DNA from: Lachnospiraceae bacterium
Lineage (GTDB): Bacteria; Bacillota; Clostridia; Lachnospirales; Lachnospiraceae
Reading direction: 5' to 3'
DNA: 61,076 nt
Assembly: GCA_021202075.1 (NCBI GenBank)
Contig: JAJQDT010000031.1
Location: forward strand, 78,858 to 139,933
The position numbers and the translations under genes were made by a program. Under the pieces are notes generated by a model that saw only the letters and a program-made list of their open reading frames with translations, was not told the origin of the DNA and searched no databases. Numbering within the stretch: the stretch's first letter is position 1; the number at the start of each line of letters is the position of its first letter. Positions 24,174 to 32,043 of the stretch are shown one piece after another.

Positions 24174-25070
24174 CTACAGAGCAGCGGCCGGGGTGACGGA
24201 AACTGTAATTTTTTCATAGTCTCCGCTGTGGGCCAGATAGCGCTGCAGATCGGAGGTGTTCCGGCTGATTACGCCGTCGAACCGGGTCTGCGCGTCAAGA
24301 CCAAAGGCAAGGATGTCCATACCGGCGCTGCTTTCTGTCCAGAATCGGTCTTCGCAGCCTTCCTTTGCCCAGCGATTGGGCAGATATTCATGAAATCCGT
24401 GTTCGGTGAGAAGCTCCGAAGCTTCCTTTAACTGGGCCTGCGCGGCCGAATCATCCATCCGGTCGTTTCCGGCGCAGCGCTGCAGGAGTACGTGACAGAC
24501 ATCGCGCCGAACGGTTTCCAGAACAGAGCGGCGGAATCCCCATTTTGAAATTGTCTTTTTCCCATATAAGAGGACAAACCCCATCACGGCTCTCTGGTCA
24601 GCCCGCAGAAAGCCGGAGGAGATATAGGGCAGTTGTTCTCTGTAGTTCAGGTAGTCCAGATGAATGAAGTCTTCCGGCTCCAGGGAAATCATTTCTAGAT
24701 CATATCTTGATACATGGCAGCGATTATAAAACGGCATATTTGCGCCGTTGATGTCGGCCGGTGATACCCGCATTGTGATCGGCGTACCCTCCGGGACGTC
24801 ATAAAAGGTGCGGATCATGCGGATTAGCTGGTCGAAATCCGTTCCGGACATGATGGAGGCACACCCTCCGCCGAGACGGATTGCTTTTACCTGACAGTCG
24901 GTAAACTCCTCTGTATTGGCTTTTAATTCCAGCGCCAGCGCCATAATATACCTGTGAATCAGGCCGGTATCGCGGCCCTCCGTTACAGAACGGCTGCAAA
25001 AGGAGCAGTGACGTGAGCAAAATGGTATATTCAGTTTCATTACAATGGCGTGTTTTTCTGTATGTTCCAT
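24174..25070 (-). CDS. HemW/HemN-like radical SAM protein
   Basis: The ATG at 25070 is preferred, giving 298 residues; the frame extends 28 codons upstream without family similarity. The iron-sulfur motif CSRHCSFC (CX3CX2C) lies within NIPFCSRHCSFCSRS, and IRLGGGCASIMS is the SAM-contacting GGG motif. The C-terminal DILAFGLDAQTRFDGVISRN phrase matches the HemW/HemN layout (a glycine-rich segment, then N and a tyrosine-containing helix). At 298 residues it is shorter than HemW (about 370) and HemN (about 450). HemW is a haem chaperone; HemN makes protoporphyrinogen IX. It lies just downstream of the flavoprotein gene on the same strand, so a role with that reductase is possible but unproven. 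Confidence 0.85.
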   Translation of the reverse strand: MEHTEKHAIVMKLNIPFCSRHCSFCSRSVTEGRDTGLIHRYIMALALELKANTEEFTDCQVKAIRLGGGCASIMSGTDFDQLIRMIRTFYDVPEGTPITMRVSPADINGANMPFYNRCHVSRYDLEMISLEPEDFIHLDYLNYREQLPYISSGFLRADQRAVMGFVLLYGKKTISKWGFRRSVLETVRRDVCHVLLQRCAGNDRMDDSAAQAQLKEASELLTEHGFHEYLPNRWAKEGCEDRFWTESSAGMDILAFGLDAQTRFDGVISRNTSDLQRYLAHSGDYEKITVSVTPAAAL

Positions 25071-25151
25071 ATCGATTTCAACCCTTTTCAGTTTGTTATC
25101 ATCCTCTTTAGAAGCGCCCGCGAAGCGGAAATGAGAGCTTACTAAGCAGTT

Positions 25152-25200
25152 CACAGAGGCGGATCGGCAGCTTTGTTAAAGCTTCCGAACCACCTCTGTG
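25152..25200. repeat. 49-bp imperfect palindrome
   Basis: CACAGAGG (25152-25159) and CCTCTGTG (25193-25200) open a nearly continuous stem that also pairs GG with CC, TCGG with CCGA and AGCTTT with AAAGCT, leaving a 3-base loop and four single mismatches. It lies between the flavoprotein and radical SAM genes. There is no T tract on either strand. Confidence 0.75.
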
Positions 25201-25211
25201 TCAAATAATCA

Positions 25212-25246
25212 GGCTGCTATAAAATTCGAGACAACAGTTTTATAGC
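25212..25246. terminator. AT-rich hairpin after the flavoprotein gene
   Basis: CTATAAAA and TTTTATAG form an 8-bp stem just past the flavoprotein stop on the minus strand. No clear U tract follows, so it may only attenuate. Confidence 0.35.
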
Positions 25247-25259
25247 TGGTCAGGAGCGA

Positions 25260-27581
25260 TCATGCGGTCGCCTGTGCAAGGCAGTCTGCCACCGCGTCCT
25301 GGATCGCCTGTACGGAGAAGGAGAGCGTGCTGGAGGAAACCGCGTCCACATCTGCGGACTGTGCTTCCAGAATCGCCGCTGCCATTGCTTCCTTAGTATC
25401 GCTGGTGAGGAGATCCTGATCGCCGGAGGAAGCGATCGTGCAGCCGATGATTGCGTCCTCGGAGAATTCCATCGTCACAGTTACAGTGCTATAGCCGGTA
25501 TTCTGTGAGGAGGAGTAGGTGCCTGCGTAGTAGATGCCGTTCGTTGTGCGCTCTTCCGTTTCCTCTTCGGTGGTGCCGATGCCTGCTTCCAGGTGGCCTT
25601 TCAGGTATTCAGCTGCCATGTATCCGGTCGTAAACGCGCTGCCGCAGCTGTTGCCGGCGGTCGGTGTATGATACTGGATACCATAGCGCTGTCCGCAGCA
25701 GTTGCCGACTGCGTACAGGCCCGGAATCGGGGACTTGGATGCGTCCAGTACCCGGTATTCGCCGTCCGTACACACGGCTGCGTGCTGGCAGAGGCCACCG
25801 GACGGATTGCCTCCGGTCACAGCCGTCGCGCCGAAGAACGGAGCTTTTTCGATTTTAAAATGCATCATAGAGCTGTCTGCGCCCCAGTCAGAATCATAGC
25901 CTGCATCGCACAATTCATTCCAGTGCTCAATCTCATCGAGAAAGCCCTGCTTTGCGTCGCCTTCATAGCCGAGAATGTCAGCCAGCTCATCCAGCGTATC
26001 CGCCGCGTACACCGTGGAGGGATCGTTGCCGTAGCGCGCGAATGCCTGCACCGAGAACCCGTCCGGGCCGGTCACATAGTTAGCCATATCCTCGCGCACC
26101 TTCTCAATCATATATTCATTGCTTCGATCCATGACCTCGTGGCCATAGCTCTGATATTCGCAATAATCGTCCCAGTTAGCGTCTGTGACAATCGACATTT
26201 TCAGACCGGCGGGCATCATATCCAGATAGCCGATGGAGCCGTGCTTTGTCAGTGTCTCGTTGAAGAAACGCTTGCCGTCGTCGCCGAATACCGGCCAGCA
26301 GCCGCCAAATGGGAAGCTTGGTTTGCTGTTGATTCCCGCTGCCTGTCCGGCTCTCGGGCCTGCTTCCATCGTAGCGCCCGCCCACAGCATCATGCGGATA
26401 CCGGAACCATCGCGGCCCATGGAAGAAATATTGTTCGGATCAGTCCGGTCCAGACCGTAGGACCATGCCAGGTTGCGGAGCGTGTCACAGAGATCCAGAC
26501 GCATATCCGGATTGCCGCCGAAGTCTCCGGCCGCCACAATCACTGCCTGTGCGTTTACCTGGAAATAATTACCTTCTACATCAGTGAAAATTGCGCCGGT
26601 CACTTGTCCGTCACTATGTACCAGAGTCAGTCCCTGAGCGCCGTAGATGTATTGTGCGCCGAGTTCGACCGCCTTCTGCTGCAGCAGGCGGACGGTATAG
26701 GGCCACATATTATTGTTTGAGTTCGTATCCGTCCCTGTATCACGCCACTGGCACATAGCCGTATAATAGTTGCTGCCGTTGCAGGGATTCTGATAGTTCG
26801 CATTGCCCTTGTAGTTTACCGCATGCGCGTACTTTTCCACATAATCGGAATCCAGATAGGAGAGCGCCCAGTCGAGAACTTCTCCGGAATGCTGTGCGTA
26901 ATCCTTCACGATCTGCTGGTTTGCGTGTCCGAGAGCCTTCAGCATGTATTCATTGAAGATCTCCATGGGATCATATTCCTCCGCACCCTTATCCAGGAAG
27001 AAGTTGGAATTGTACATCGCGAGGTCGCATGCGTAGTTGTCATACTCGTCCCAGGTCTGAACCTCGCAGCAGATGACATTGAGTCCCTGATCTGCGCAGT
27101 GAAGCGTTGCGGATGTCCCGGCCTGACCGGATCCGATGACCAGTACGTCGCACTGCATCACGGATGTTACCTTGCCGGACAGATCCGGCTCATCGCCCAG
27201 CCACGCGGGCTTGTTGTTCATAAACTGGCTCTCCGGGATTCCCAGCGGATCGACCATGCCGACCATCATGGAACCACTGATATCACCATTGCCCTTCTGC
27301 TCAATGTACTCTTCCGGTGATTCCGGAGCTTTTGCGTCCGGGTCAGAGCCGCGGTTTGCCTGAGAATAGCTGGTCGCAAAAATATCATCCCAGGTGATGG
27401 TGCTGCCGGCTGAAGAAGCGGTTTCTTCGGCGGCTGCCGTTTCTGTGAGAGCCTCTGTTTCAGCCTCTTCTGCCATGGCAAGCGGGCTGCCCAGAATTCC
27501 CGCTGCCGCTACGCCAAGAGCTCCTGCCGCACTGCCCTTGAGAAAATCGCGGCGGGAAATACTTTTACCTGATTGTTTCAT
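25260..27581 (-). CDS. Tat-exported fumarate-reductase-like flavoprotein with C-terminal FMN-binding domain
   Basis: Of 773 residues. The N-terminus has a twin-arginine signal: SRRDFLKGSA with Arg at 10-11, a hydrophobic stretch, then AMAEE. The FAD domain starts CDVLVIGSGQAG (145-155); the family C-terminal FAD motif is IPGLYAVGNCCGQRYG followed by TPTAGNSCGSAFTTGYMAAEYL (in part). An FMN-binding domain (about 680-773) is at the C-terminus with DAVSSSTLS at 746-754, the place where ApbE would attach FMN covalently to Thr. Related secreted flavoproteins reduce fumarate, urocanate, cinnamates and similar enoates as respiratory acceptors. Here the FMN domain is C-terminal rather than N-terminal. 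The start follows AAGGAGG. Divergent from a LysR regulator, which probably controls it. Confidence 0.93.
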   Translation of the reverse strand: MKQSGKSISRRDFLKGSAAGALGVAAAGILGSPLAMAEEAETEALTETAAAEETASSAGSTITWDDIFATSYSQANRGSDPDAKAPESPEEYIEQKGNGDISGSMMVGMVDPLGIPESQFMNNKPAWLGDEPDLSGKVTSVMQCDVLVIGSGQAGTSATLHCADQGLNVICCEVQTWDEYDNYACDLAMYNSNFFLDKGAEEYDPMEIFNEYMLKALGHANQQIVKDYAQHSGEVLDWALSYLDSDYVEKYAHAVNYKGNANYQNPCNGSNYYTAMCQWRDTGTDTNSNNNMWPYTVRLLQQKAVELGAQYIYGAQGLTLVHSDGQVTGAIFTDVEGNYFQVNAQAVIVAAGDFGGNPDMRLDLCDTLRNLAWSYGLDRTDPNNISSMGRDGSGIRMMLWAGATMEAGPRAGQAAGINSKPSFPFGGCWPVFGDDGKRFFNETLTKHGSIGYLDMMPAGLKMSIVTDANWDDYCEYQSYGHEVMDRSNEYMIEKVREDMANYVTGPDGFSVQAFARYGNDPSTVYAADTLDELADILGYEGDAKQGFLDEIEHWNELCDAGYDSDWGADSSMMHFKIEKAPFFGATAVTGGNPSGGLCQHAAVCTDGEYRVLDASKSPIPGLYAVGNCCGQRYGIQYHTPTAGNSCGSAFTTGYMAAEYLKGHLEAGIGTTEEETEERTTNGIYYAGTYSSSQNTGYSTVTVTMEFSEDAIIGCTIASSGDQDLLTSDTKEAMAAAILEAQSADVDAVSSSTLSFSVQAIQDAVADCLAQATA

Positions 27582-27753
27582 TAAAAAAATCCTCCTTATT
27601 TTTATATTTTTAACTCTGTTTTAAAGTATACGCCCTTTTCGAATACTGCGGAATTTCAATAAATCAATCGACTTATCAGATTTTTCGATAAGCAGGCTTG
27701 CGTAATTGACGCATCCATTTTATAATACAATGAACGACATAAATCGTTCCACA

Positions 27754-27767
27754 TGAAAGCGCTTTGC
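27754..27767. promoter_or_regulatory. Possible catabolite-response (cre) site
   Basis: TGAAAGCGCTTTGC matches the CcpA cre consensus TGWAANCGNTNWCA except at the 3' end. It is located in the divergent region between flavoprotein and LysR genes. Confidence 0.4.
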
Positions 27768-27817
27768 TGTGAAATCCGGCAAAACCGTTGTCCTTTTAAA
27801 TAATGAACTTATTTTGC

Positions 27818-27846
27818 AGTGAAATCCAATGGAAGTGTATTTCACT
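27818..27846. promoter_or_regulatory. Probable LysR operator
   Basis: AGTGAAAT (27818-27825) and ATTTCACT (27839-27846) form a perfect inverted repeat with a 13-base centre containing the T..A pattern of LysR-type sites. A second half site GTGAAATCC recurs at about 27769. The pair is 52 bases before the regulator start, in the divergent spacer. Confidence 0.6.
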
Positions 27847-27898
27847 TGGACGCTTTTTTTCTTATGAACCGGTCAGGCCGGGGATGGGGGACTAATTT

Positions 27899-28807
27899 AT
27901 GAATCAGCAGAAGATATCCTGTTTTCTTGCGGTAGCGGAAACCCTGAGTTTTTCCAAAGCAGCCAGGAAACTCTATATGTCGCAGTCTACGGTTACCTAT
28001 CAGATTCAGTCGCTGGAGCATGAACTGCAGATTGATCTGTTTTGCAGAAATACCACGTCTGTCAGTCTTACCGGAGCCGGACAGATTTTTTTGAAAGACG
28101 CGAAAAAGCTGAATGAGATGTATCTGCGGATTGAGCAGAACATGAAGCAGATCCGGGACAGACGGCCGTTCACATTTGCTGTTATGCCATCGATGATTCT
28201 GTTTGAAGGCGACCGCCTTCGTTCTCTGATTCGGGAACTGGAACAGCTTTCTGAACATCCGGTAGAAACGATAGTAGTTCAGGATACGCAGAAGAGCATG
28301 ATGGAGATCCTCGAGGGACGGATCGATTTTCTGTTTATTGGCAGAGAATTCTGTGAACCATGGGCCAGACAGCTGAAGATTGTTCCGCTGTATAATAGCA
28401 GATTGTTTGTCATGCTTTCCTCATCTCATCCGCTGGCTGTTTTAGAGGAAATTGGCTCGAAGGATCTGGAAGGAGAGACGGTGTTTCTGAGCGATGAAGA
28501 TCCCTGTTTTTTCCCCGTGATAAAAAATACTTTGCTTTGCAGAGGCATCTCTGTCTCTTATCGAACTTTGCAGTCTTATCAGATTCTGCTCCCATTTGTC
28601 GAGATGAATCAGGGAATCAGTTTTACTGTGAGTCGGTTTCCCGTTCCGGAATCTGTATGCTTTCGTCCTGTCAGTCTGGGTGTAAATATCCAGATTTCGC
28701 TCTGCGCTGCGGCAAGTAATCCGGCGCCGGAGATTGCCATGTTCGCAGATGCGGTACAGAGGTTTGTACAAAAACATCCGTCAGAGGACTGGAAGCTCGA
28801 ATGTTAA
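27899..28807 (+). CDS. LysR-family transcriptional regulator
   Basis: Of 302 residues. The N-terminal winged helix FLAVAETLSFSKAARKLYMSQSTVTYQIQSLE (given only as a landmark in shorter parts: FSKAARKLYMSQSTVTYQI is the recognition region, about residues 18-36) is standard LysR; the co-inducer domain (about 90-290) is weakly typical. It is divergent from the flavoprotein gene across a 317-base spacer that holds a perfect inverted repeat and a cre-like site. LysR regulators most often control the divergent gene in response to a substrate, so I infer that it senses the electron acceptor used by the flavoprotein. Confidence 0.93.
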   Translation: MNQQKISCFLAVAETLSFSKAARKLYMSQSTVTYQIQSLEHELQIDLFCRNTTSVSLTGAGQIFLKDAKKLNEMYLRIEQNMKQIRDRRPFTFAVMPSMILFEGDRLRSLIRELEQLSEHPVETIVVQDTQKSMMEILEGRIDFLFIGREFCEPWARQLKIVPLYNSRLFVMLSSSHPLAVLEEIGSKDLEGETVFLSDEDPCFFPVIKNTLLCRGISVSYRTLQSYQILLPFVEMNQGISFTVSRFPVPESVCFRPVSLGVNIQISLCAAASNPAPEIAMFADAVQRFVQKHPSEDWKLEC

Positions 28808-28822
28808 ACCTGTAAATCACAT

Positions 28823-29019
28823 TACCTTTAAGATTCCCCTGCGGAAAAAACTGAAAAACGGTATCTGCAAGTATTCCCAAAGCGGAAGAAAATGTTCGTG
28901 AAAATATGAGGAGAACAGGTTTTATGATAATGGAAGCAAAAATCGAAAAGAACGGAAAAAGTATTATGAAAATGGATACCGGAAAAAGGATAATCCTTGA
29001 AAACGCACGTTACAAATGA
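28823..29019 (+). pseudogene. Decayed duplicate of the Uma2 leader and N-terminus
   Basis: The stretch from 28823 matches the leader and first codons of the Uma2 gene (from about 7821): shared blocks include GCGGAAGAAAATGT, GAGGAGAACAGGTT and the start ATGAnAATGGAA. Reading from the ATG at 28924 gives 31 codons (MIMEAKIEKNGKSIMKMD...) comparable to MTMETVFGKNGKGIMEKH at 7913, then a stop at 29017-29019; the nuclease domain is absent. Around it, 28808-28822 and 29020-29130 hold nothing else I can identify. Confidence 0.75.
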
Positions 29020-29130
29020 TATATTTAACAGGTATGCTGACCCTTCTGGCTGAAGGTAAGGGAGAACCGGCGCGGATCTGTCTGTCCGGTGTCTGCAACA
29101 GGAAAACTTGAGAAAGGATTTATCTGAAAT

Positions 29131-29997
29131 ATGGGAGAGAGGATTACGGGGCATACAGAGCTTTTGACTTTAATGGCGTACCCGATCCGGCATTCGAGCT
29201 CGCCGGCCATGCACAATGAGGCGCTGTCTTATCTGGGACTGGATTATGCCTATCTTTGCTTTGAGGTTGACCAGAGCAATCTGCGCGAGGCGATCATGTC
29301 GATGCGGGCGCTGAAGATCCGGGGCGGAAATATTTCCATGCCGAATAAAATCGCCGTGATGCAGTATCTGGATCAGCTGACGCCGGAGGCAAGGCTCTGC
29401 GGAGCAGTGAATACGATTGTGAATGACGACGGGGTGCTGACCGGGCATATCACCGACGGGATTGGATACATACGCGGGCTTTGGGATCACGGGTTTGATA
29501 TCAAAGAAAAGAAAATGACCATTGTCGGAGCCGGGGGAGCGGCGAAAGCGATCCAGGTGCAGGCGGCGCTTTGCGGCGTCCGGGAGATGTCCATTTTCAA
29601 TATTCATGATAAATACTGGGATCGGGTAAAGGAAACGACGCGTCTTCTGAATGAGGAGCTCGGCTGCCGGACAACTCTCTATGGGCTCGAAGATCTGGAT
29701 GCGCTGAAGGAACAGATCCACGACAGTGACCTGCTCGCCAATGCGACGGAGGTTGGCATGACGCCTCAGAAAGAATGGACCTACATTCCGGATATCAGCT
29801 TTTTCAAACCGGGCATGCTCGTGACGGATGTGATTTACGCACCGTCCAAAACGAAGTTCCTGAAAATGGCGGAGGAAGCCGGGTGCGACACGATGAACGG
29901 GTTTCCGATGATGCTGTTTCAGGGCGCGGAGGCTTTCCGGCTGTGGACCGGGCGGGACATGCCGATCGCCCATATGAAGGAGTTCCTGCATATTTGA
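29131..29997 (+). CDS. ydiB: YdiB-like quinate/shikimate dehydrogenase
   Basis: Of 288 residues; an AroE-fold NAD(P)-dependent dehydrogenase. The substrate site is intact: Ser in IRHSSSPAMHN (19-29), catalytic Lys73 in GGNISMPNK and Asp109 in HITDG. The nucleotide loop is VGAGGAAKA, and the C-terminus ends MLFQGAEAFRLWTGRDMP. The SMPNK version and the spacing follow E. coli YdiB, which oxidises both quinate and shikimate, rather than biosynthetic AroE (TVPHK/TIPHK type). No other aromatic pathway genes are near. A TRAP importer begins 245 bases downstream, so I infer a catabolic use of imported quinate or shikimate. Confidence 0.88.
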   Translation: MGERITGHTELLTLMAYPIRHSSSPAMHNEALSYLGLDYAYLCFEVDQSNLREAIMSMRALKIRGGNISMPNKIAVMQYLDQLTPEARLCGAVNTIVNDDGVLTGHITDGIGYIRGLWDHGFDIKEKKMTIVGAGGAAKAIQVQAALCGVREMSIFNIHDKYWDRVKETTRLLNEELGCRTTLYGLEDLDALKEQIHDSDLLANATEVGMTPQKEWTYIPDISFFKPGMLVTDVIYAPSKTKFLKMAEEAGCDTMNGFPMMLFQGAEAFRLWTGRDMPIAHMKEFLHI

Positions 29998-30049
29998 AAT
30001 CGCTGCGTTTTTCATGATTCTCAGGAGCTTAAGAATAGCTGTCTGCTAT

Positions 30050-30176
30050 GTCATAAGGTGTCGGCTGTGCCGACGGATCTACGCTTCGCTTCGGTCGGCG
30101 AATATCCCGCATGAAATGTGGGATGCCACCCGGCGAGGGCTTAACGAGTGCCACTGGCACTCAGTGCCCTTATGAC
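30050..30176. repeat. Palindromic interspersed repeat, copy 2, with terminal inverted repeats
   Basis: Ends are GTCATAAGG (30050-30058) and CCTTATGAC (30168-30176). Inside are a CGGCTGTGCCG hairpin, the shared core ATCCCGCATGAAATGTGGGAT then GCCACCCGGCGAGG (30104-30138; written here in two parts), and GAGTGCCA with TGGCACTC. Located between the dehydrogenase and TRAP genes. Confidence 0.75.
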
Positions 30177-30242
30177 TCCGGCTGCCTGGTTCGTTGCTTT
30201 GCGGGGAATTAAAAAATTTATGTTACAGGGGGAAAGGGACAA

Positions 30243-30734
30243 ATGAAGGTATTAAAATGGCTGGATGAGAACCTTGAGGAGGTCATTCTCATTCTGCTGC
30301 TGATCGCCATGGTGTGTATCATGGGGATCCAGGTGGTGGCAAGGTATTGTTTTAACCAGTCTTTGAGCTGGTCGGAGGAGCTGACACAGTATCTGTTCGT
30401 GTGGGCGACCTTTATCAGTGTAAGTTATTGCGTGAAGAAACGGATCTCCATCAAAATTGAACAGCTGCTGAATATACTGCCCGAGCCGGGGCAGACGGCG
30501 CTGCGGCTGTTTCGCCACACGGTTGTGTTTATTTTCTGCATCATCATGCTGCCATACTGCCTGCGCTACCTGCAGCAGTCGATCGAGCTGGAGGCGACCA
30601 GCGCGGCGCTGGGAATACCGATGTACTATATTCAGTCGGCTCCGCTTGTCGGGTTCCTGCTGCTGACCGTTCGTGTGGCACAGGCCTGGTGGCGTGAGGC
30701 GAAAAAGATGAAAGGAGTGTTTACAAAATCATGA
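30243..30734 (+). CDS. dctQ: TRAP transporter small permease (DctQ family)
   Basis: Of 163 residues with four membrane helices (about 14-34, 48-66, 88-106 and 128-147). LSWSEELTQYLFVWATFISVS is the DctQ signature region (here 42-62). It forms the membrane complex with the DctM large subunit, whose ATG overlaps its stop by four bases. The start has a GGGGGAAAGGG ribosome binding site. Part of a three-gene importer for an organic acid powered by an ion gradient. Confidence 0.93.
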   Translation: MKVLKWLDENLEEVILILLLIAMVCIMGIQVVARYCFNQSLSWSEELTQYLFVWATFISVSYCVKKRISIKIEQLLNILPEPGQTALRLFRHTVVFIFCIIMLPYCLRYLQQSIELEATSAALGIPMYYIQSAPLVGFLLLTVRVAQAWWREAKKMKGVFTKS

Positions 30735-32017
30735 CTGCGATTATTATGATTATTTTTGTGCTCCTTCTGATTCTGGCTGTTCCGGTCGGGCTGACGGTGG
30801 CGATCACGAGTATGCTGCCGAGCCTGTTCTCGGAATCATTTACCGTGAGCGGCGTCTATGTACTGCGGTCGATGCTGGGCGGCGTCAATTCCTACCCGCT
30901 TCTGGCAATCCCGATGTTTGTCCTTTCCGGAATTATTATGTCCAGAGGCGGCGTTTCCAAAAAGCTGTTCGAGGTGTTTACCTATTTTGTCGGGAAAATG
31001 ACGGCGGGCGTTCCCTGCGCGGTTGTGATCACCTGCCTTTTCTTTGGCGCGATTTCCGGTTCTGCTCCGGCGACCGTGGCTGCGGTCGGCAGCATGACGA
31101 TTCCCCTGATGCTGGAGATGGGCTACGACAAAAAGTTCTGTGTGGCGCTGGTCGCGACCGCAGGAGGGCTGGGCGTGATCATCCCGCCGAGCATTCCTTT
31201 CATCCTCTATGCGCAGGCGACCGGTACCTCGGTCAGCGATATGTTCCTCGCGGGCATTATCCCGGGGATTCTGATCGGTCTGATTTTGATGTGCTATGCA
31301 GTCTTTTACTGCAAAAAGCATGGCGAGGATAAAGCAAAAATCAATGTGATGGTGGATGATCTGCATGCGCGCGGCTTCCGGAAGGTCTTTTTCTCCAGCC
31401 TCTTTGCGCTGCTGACTCCGGTGATTATCCTTGGATGCATTTACACGGGCGTGACCTCGCCGACCGAGGCGGCCGTGATCTCCGTCTTTTATTCCCTCAT
31501 CATCAGCCTGTTCGTGTACCGGACGCTGAAGATCCGGGATCTCTGGGGCATCTTCCGCGAGGCGGTGCGGACCTTCTGCCCGATTCTGTTTATCCTGGCA
31601 GCTTCGGTGGCCTTTTCACGCATCCTGACGCTGATGCACGTGCCGCAGACGGTCTCGGCATGGATGACCGGCTCCTTTACCAATAAAATTGCCCTGCTGC
31701 TCGTGATCAATCTGGTGCTGCTTGTGGTCGGCATGGTGATGGATACCAGTCCCGCGATCCTGATTCTTGCGCCGATCCTGCTTCCTATTGTGGAGTCATT
31801 TGGAGTCGACGCGGTACACTTTGGTATCATTATGGTCGTGAACCTGGCCATCGGCTTTGTGACGCCGCCGATTGGCGTGAACCTGTTTGTGGCCAGCTCG
31901 CTCTCCGATGTGCCGGTGATGGATATTGCGAAAAAAGCGATGCCGATGATTATTCTGTTTTTCGTCGCGCTGCTGCTGATTACATATATTCCGCAGATCA
32001 GTCTGCTGCTGGTGTAA
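30731..32017 (+). CDS. dctM: TRAP transporter large permease (DctM family)
   Basis: Of 428 residues with about twelve membrane helices. Typical segments are AIPMFVLSGIIMSRGG, FFGAISGSAPATVAAVGSMT and GVIIPPSIPFILYA in the first half, and DTSPAILILAPILLPI and GFVTPPIGVNLFVASS in the second. It is the channel-forming ion-coupled subunit. Its start is coupled to dctQ, and the binding protein gene starts 26 bases after its stop. Confidence 0.95.
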   Translation: MTAIIMIIFVLLLILAVPVGLTVAITSMLPSLFSESFTVSGVYVLRSMLGGVNSYPLLAIPMFVLSGIIMSRGGVSKKLFEVFTYFVGKMTAGVPCAVVITCLFFGAISGSAPATVAAVGSMTIPLMLEMGYDKKFCVALVATAGGLGVIIPPSIPFILYAQATGTSVSDMFLAGIIPGILIGLILMCYAVFYCKKHGEDKAKINVMVDDLHARGFRKVFFSSLFALLTPVIILGCIYTGVTSPTEAAVISVFYSLIISLFVYRTLKIRDLWGIFREAVRTFCPILFILAASVAFSRILTLMHVPQTVSAWMTGSFTNKIALLLVINLVLLVVGMVMDTSPAILILAPILLPIVESFGVDAVHFGIIMVVNLAIGFVTPPIGVNLFVASSLSDVPVMDIAKKAMPMIILFFVALLLITYIPQISLLLV

Positions 32018-32043
32018 ATATCGTTTAAGAAAGAGGATACGAA

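Noticed and set aside
25593..26720. 375-codon plus-strand frame opposite the flavoprotein gene
   Set aside because: Composition is typical of an antisense shadow of a GC-rich gene, with no recognisable domain.
29131..29997. Biosynthetic AroE of the shikimate pathway
   Set aside because: The SMPNK motif, the spacing and the C-terminal WTGRDMP segment follow YdiB, and no other aromatic biosynthesis genes are near. AroE activity cannot be fully excluded.
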